Assembly: GCA_035048815.1 (NCBI GenBank)
Contig: JAUCBN010000038.1
Coordinates: 15,562,501 to 15,626,500 of the forward strand
Length of the DNA: 64,000 bases
Reading direction: 5' to 3'
From: Abelmoschus esculentus
Taxonomy: Eukaryota > Streptophyta > Magnoliopsida > Malvales > Malvaceae
Shown: in pieces, positions 60,911 to 64,000 of the stretch
Layout: each line of letters opens with the position of its first letter
How positions within the stretch are numbered: the first letter of the stretch is position 1
Position numbers and translations under genes: made by a program
The notes under the pieces: generated by a model
What the model was told of the DNA's origin: nothing
Seen by the model: the letters and a program-made list of their open reading frames with translations, nothing else
Database searches by the model: none

Positions 60911-61231
60911 CACTTGTCACGGGGTCATTATCATCTTCGAAGAGGGTAATGACCCTGTGACAAGTGGTACTGGAGTGACCCTTTGAATGCTTGATTTCAT
61001 GTCGAGCGCCAATGAAAGGGGTAGGGTGAACAACCGAGACAAGAGGTTAATCACGAGAGTGGAAGCTTGTGACGAGGGCGTCACGAGGTTGAGTGGGAGA
61101 GAATATCATGACTGAAAAGAGGCAAGAAAAATTAATCCCATATTGAAAAGGAAAAAATGAGGTCTCTCTATATGGTGCTGCTGCACATCCTATTAGACAT
61201 ATCTTTTAGAAAGAGGATAACGCCCCGTGAC
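60911..61231. mobile_element. Element-like segment with TGTCACGGGG ends
   Basis: Bases 60911-60966 form a nearly perfect 56 bp palindrome (CACTTGTCACGGGGTCATTA..., centre TCTTCGAAGA, two mismatches in 21 paired bases). A third related copy, GGATAACGCCCCGTGACA, ends at 61231, so TGTCACGGGG occurs at 60915 and inverted at 61231. It may be the remains of an LTR or inverted-repeat element. No target duplication was found. Confidence 0.45.
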
Positions 61232-61479
61232 AAAAATAGATCATAACTCATTTGTGTTTCGCCGAAGTTTTTTGAGAGTGAGACCAATGGTCGGAGTTAA
61301 AGAGAGTATGTTTTCGGTTAGTTTTAATAAAGAAGAAAGGTAGTTTTATCGAACCATGTTAGATCTAAGTTTAAGATAATTTTTTTTTTTGAAATTTTAC
61401 GGTTTGAAAGAATTTTTACGGTTGCATTGCGACGACTGACAATAACCGAAAGATTAAAACAATGACCAATAATGAATGG

Positions 61480-63720
61480 ATAGTACACAGAGTTAGGTTA
61501 GGGGTGACCGAAAAATACAGAGGTGATTATACTAAATTTGACCTCAAGCCTTGTGTTTTCTCTTAATTTAGAACCCGAATCTATTTAATTAAACCCCTAA
61601 GTTTGTATTTTCCCCAATTTAGTCTTAAACTTTTTTGATTGAACCTAAAGTGTACAATTAGTTCAATTTACCCCATAATATTTCTTATTTGAGCCTCATA
61701 GTTTTATTTCCTTTTCGATTAGGCCACCAATACTGTTAATTAGGCCTTGAACTTTGAATACTTCATATTTTGGTCATCATTTTCAACAATTGGGCTTAAG
61801 GTTATTCAATTAGTACAATCTAGTCACATTGGGCTTTGTAATTGGGAATCTAATTCTGTAATATTTCCAATTTAGTCACAAGTATAATAAAGATGAATTG
61901 TTTGTTTGCAATTACTTATAATTTAGTCACTGATTTTAATTATTTTAAATTATTTAATGAATGTTTGATTGTCATTCCATATAAGTTACATATTAGATAA
62001 TTAATTACACATATATTAGTTAATTAATTAGAGAATTTTAAACTAAAACTCTTTAATTAAATAATTAATTAGGATTAGACAATTATAATAATTTAGTGAG
62101 TGTTAAATAAGAAATTTAAGAGTCCATAATCGAGTAGTTTCTTAATGGAACAAGAAGTTATTCGAGGATTTCTAAAAAGAATATTAGATGCACATTATCA
62201 CATTAGAATTAATTAAATAGTTAGAACCTAATTAGGATTAGAACTTAAACAATTAGATTAAATTAGATAATTGAATATTATTTTCGAAATTCAAATATGG
62301 ATGATGCCCTGATGCAACTGGTTGTTACATGAATTTTGAGTTAAATAATATTCGAATAATAAATAAAATTTTAGATCCAATTAGTTTAGGGACTTAAAAT
62401 ATATAAGACTATAATTAATTATGCTTAATTCCTTCTGTATATACAATATATTTTTGGAATACAAATAGGGATACCATAATAAAACTATGTGTTTCTATTT
62501 TCAACTTGAATCAAAAGAATATTTTCTAGGCGTAAAGATAATTTTAACCCTTAACGTTTATTATTTTTATCGTTTTGGCCTTTATTCCTTTTTTGGGATA
62601 AATTTAGCCCTTAACCTATATCTTTTTGACAAATAACTTATTTTTTAATTACCATGATAATTGGACCGTTAAAAATTTAACGATAATGACATGTCATATG
62701 CATATGATAATATATTTTAAATGACATGTTATTTAACCTATCAATATATATATATATATATGAAATATAATTTTATTCTAATATAAAATATAAAACAATT
62801 AAAATTAAAATAAAATATTAAAAAATAATTAATTCTAAAATAAAGGCTACTAAACATTCTCAACCGTAACTACGATAGAATCAAAGTCTTATCTTAAAAA
62901 AATAATAATTAATTTCGAACTGTGTTCATATTTTTTAAGATAGAACTTTGATTCTATCGTAGTTAGGGTTGATAATGTTTAATAGCATTTTATTTTCAAA
63001 TTAATTAATTTTTAATATTTTACTTGAATTTTAATTATTCTATATTTTATATCAGAATAAAATTATATTTCATATATATATGTATTTGATAGGTTAAATA
63101 TCATGTTATTTAAAATATATTGTCATATGCATATGACATATCATCATTGTTAAATTTTTAACGGTTCAATTATTATGGTAGTTAAAAAACAAGTTATTTG
63201 TCAAAAAGATATAGGTTAAGGGCTAAATTTATCCAAAAAAAAATAAGGGCCAAAACAATAAAAATTGTAAACATTAAGGGTTAAAATTATCTTTATGCCT
63301 ATTTTCTATACAAAAAGAATAATTTTATTTTTAATATAAGCTTGGTTAATAACTAAGGATAAAATTATATTCGAATTATCATAATTAAATTGCCAAATAT
63401 GCCACGCAAAATACGATGTACCGATAAAAAACGCTTGTGGGTGCTAATCGTTCCCTATGCGTAATCGAATCCCGAACTTAAATTTTTAAATATGAATCTT
63501 TGGTTTGTTTTTATGATGTTCGGTCTACCAAAGTGACCGGTAGCGATTCTAAATATTTTTCAAATTCGAATAATGGGTAAATTTTGATTTTTCATGGATT
63601 AAAAATAAGTTTTAATTTTTGTAATTAATTAACGAAAAATTTATTTTAACCCTAAAACCTTAATTTTAAGATTAATGATTAAAAACTACAAAATGTAAAT
63701 TTTTGAGATAATCGTCAGGC
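61480..63720 (+). repeat. Decayed LTR (D) of the Tat-like Ty3 family
   Basis: Contains LTR-like runs such as AATTTAGTC and GGCCTTGAACTTTG (61550-61760), a segment near 62290-62340 resembling 58500-58560 of the inner solo LTR, and the conserved block at 63440-63560 (TAATCGAATCCCGAACTTAA, GTCTACCAAAGTGACCGGTA). It is interrupted by the palindromic MITE at 62529-63299. The exact ends were not found. Confidence 0.55.
62529..63299. mobile_element. Mutator-type fold-back MITE, 771 bp
   Basis: The two halves (about 62529-62900 and 62930-63299) are inverted copies of each other almost to the centre: GGCGTAAAGATAATTTTAAC at one end, its near complement ending ATCTTTATGCC at the other. A perfect 9 bp duplication TATTTTCTA flanks it (62520-62528 and 63300-63308), the length made by Mutator-like transposases. 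There is no coding capacity. Confidence 0.88.
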
Positions 63721-64000
63721 TATTTTTACACTCAGTTTAAAAGTGATATGGACAATCCGAACGATGAAAAGCTTCATCAGCACGAAAGAATCAATATACT
63801 GAGACTTGGGTTTCATCGGCACAAAAGAATCAATATAGTGAGATGTGGACTTCATCCAATGGTGGAAGAGAAAGATCAAAGATAAAAATAGAAAGAGTTT
63901 TTTTTTTCTAATTCGTGAGTTTCAGGACAACTTTTGGCTGAATAAAGGTCGAAAATAGATTTAAGGGGACGAGACAAAGTGATTAGTAAAATTTGGAATT
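63721..64000. other. Right edge of the window
   Basis: A short direct repeat, CACGAAAGAATCAATATA / CACAAAAGAATCAATATA with ACTTGGG/ACTTCAT context, lies near 63780-63850. No gene is supported. Confidence 0.45.

Overview
This is nuclear DNA from a flowering plant, almost certainly a eudicot. The evidence is AT-rich intergenic sequence, GT-AG introns, an 18-exon WD40 gene, plant-type Ty3 and Copia retrotransposons, a Stowaway MITE, a plant mobile domain remnant and a plant oxidosqualene cyclase exon. The Ty3 proteins and LTRs look like those common in Malvaceae (cotton and relatives), but that is an impression from memory, not a search result.

Layout. 1-893: LTR, tRNA primer site and leader of a minus-strand Ty3 element (A), LTR internally deleted. 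894-14022: plus-strand Tat/Ogre-type Ty3 element (B) with a coiled-coil ORF1 remnant, gag, protease, a putative intron, RT-RNase H, a second RNase H, integrase, a polypurine tract in a hairpin and a 3.26 kb 3' LTR. Its own 5' LTR is missing and inverted element A stands there instead. 14023-16744: an older, 5'-truncated LTR (C) of the same superfamily. 16794-18475: first exons of a minus-strand RRM gene resembling REPRESSOR OF SILENCING 3/NOL8, cut by LTR C within an intron. 19976-21637: minus-strand proline/alanine-rich repeat exon split by a 980 bp hAT-like insertion. 23396-29977: an intact 906-codon UTP21/WDR36 gene, the one complete host gene here.

30790-41485: a very large fold-back structure. 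Two inverted arms each hold an outer AT-rich array and an inner 187 bp satellite, around a 4.6 kb centre with a decayed coiled-coil coding fragment, a possible solo LTR and three MITEs. 41940-45725: a plus-strand plant mobile domain pseudogene facing a minus-strand MULE transposase pseudogene. 46846-52855: a structurally complete Copia element with TTATA target duplications and about ten premature stops in pol. 54572-55115: Tourist-type MITE. 55653-55850: first exon of a cycloartenol-synthase-like gene, followed by two nested solo LTRs that both keep their target duplications. 60.5-64 kb: a possible short exon, a palindrome, a decayed LTR (D) and a nearly fully palindromic Mutator-type MITE with a perfect 9 bp target duplication.

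Overall the window is a few host genes in a deep TE nest. TE insertion seems to have shaped three of the four host loci (RRM gene, proline-rich gene, cyclase exon), while UTP21 is untouched. No tRNA, rRNA or CRISPR was found. All calls come from reading the sequence; no database search was made.
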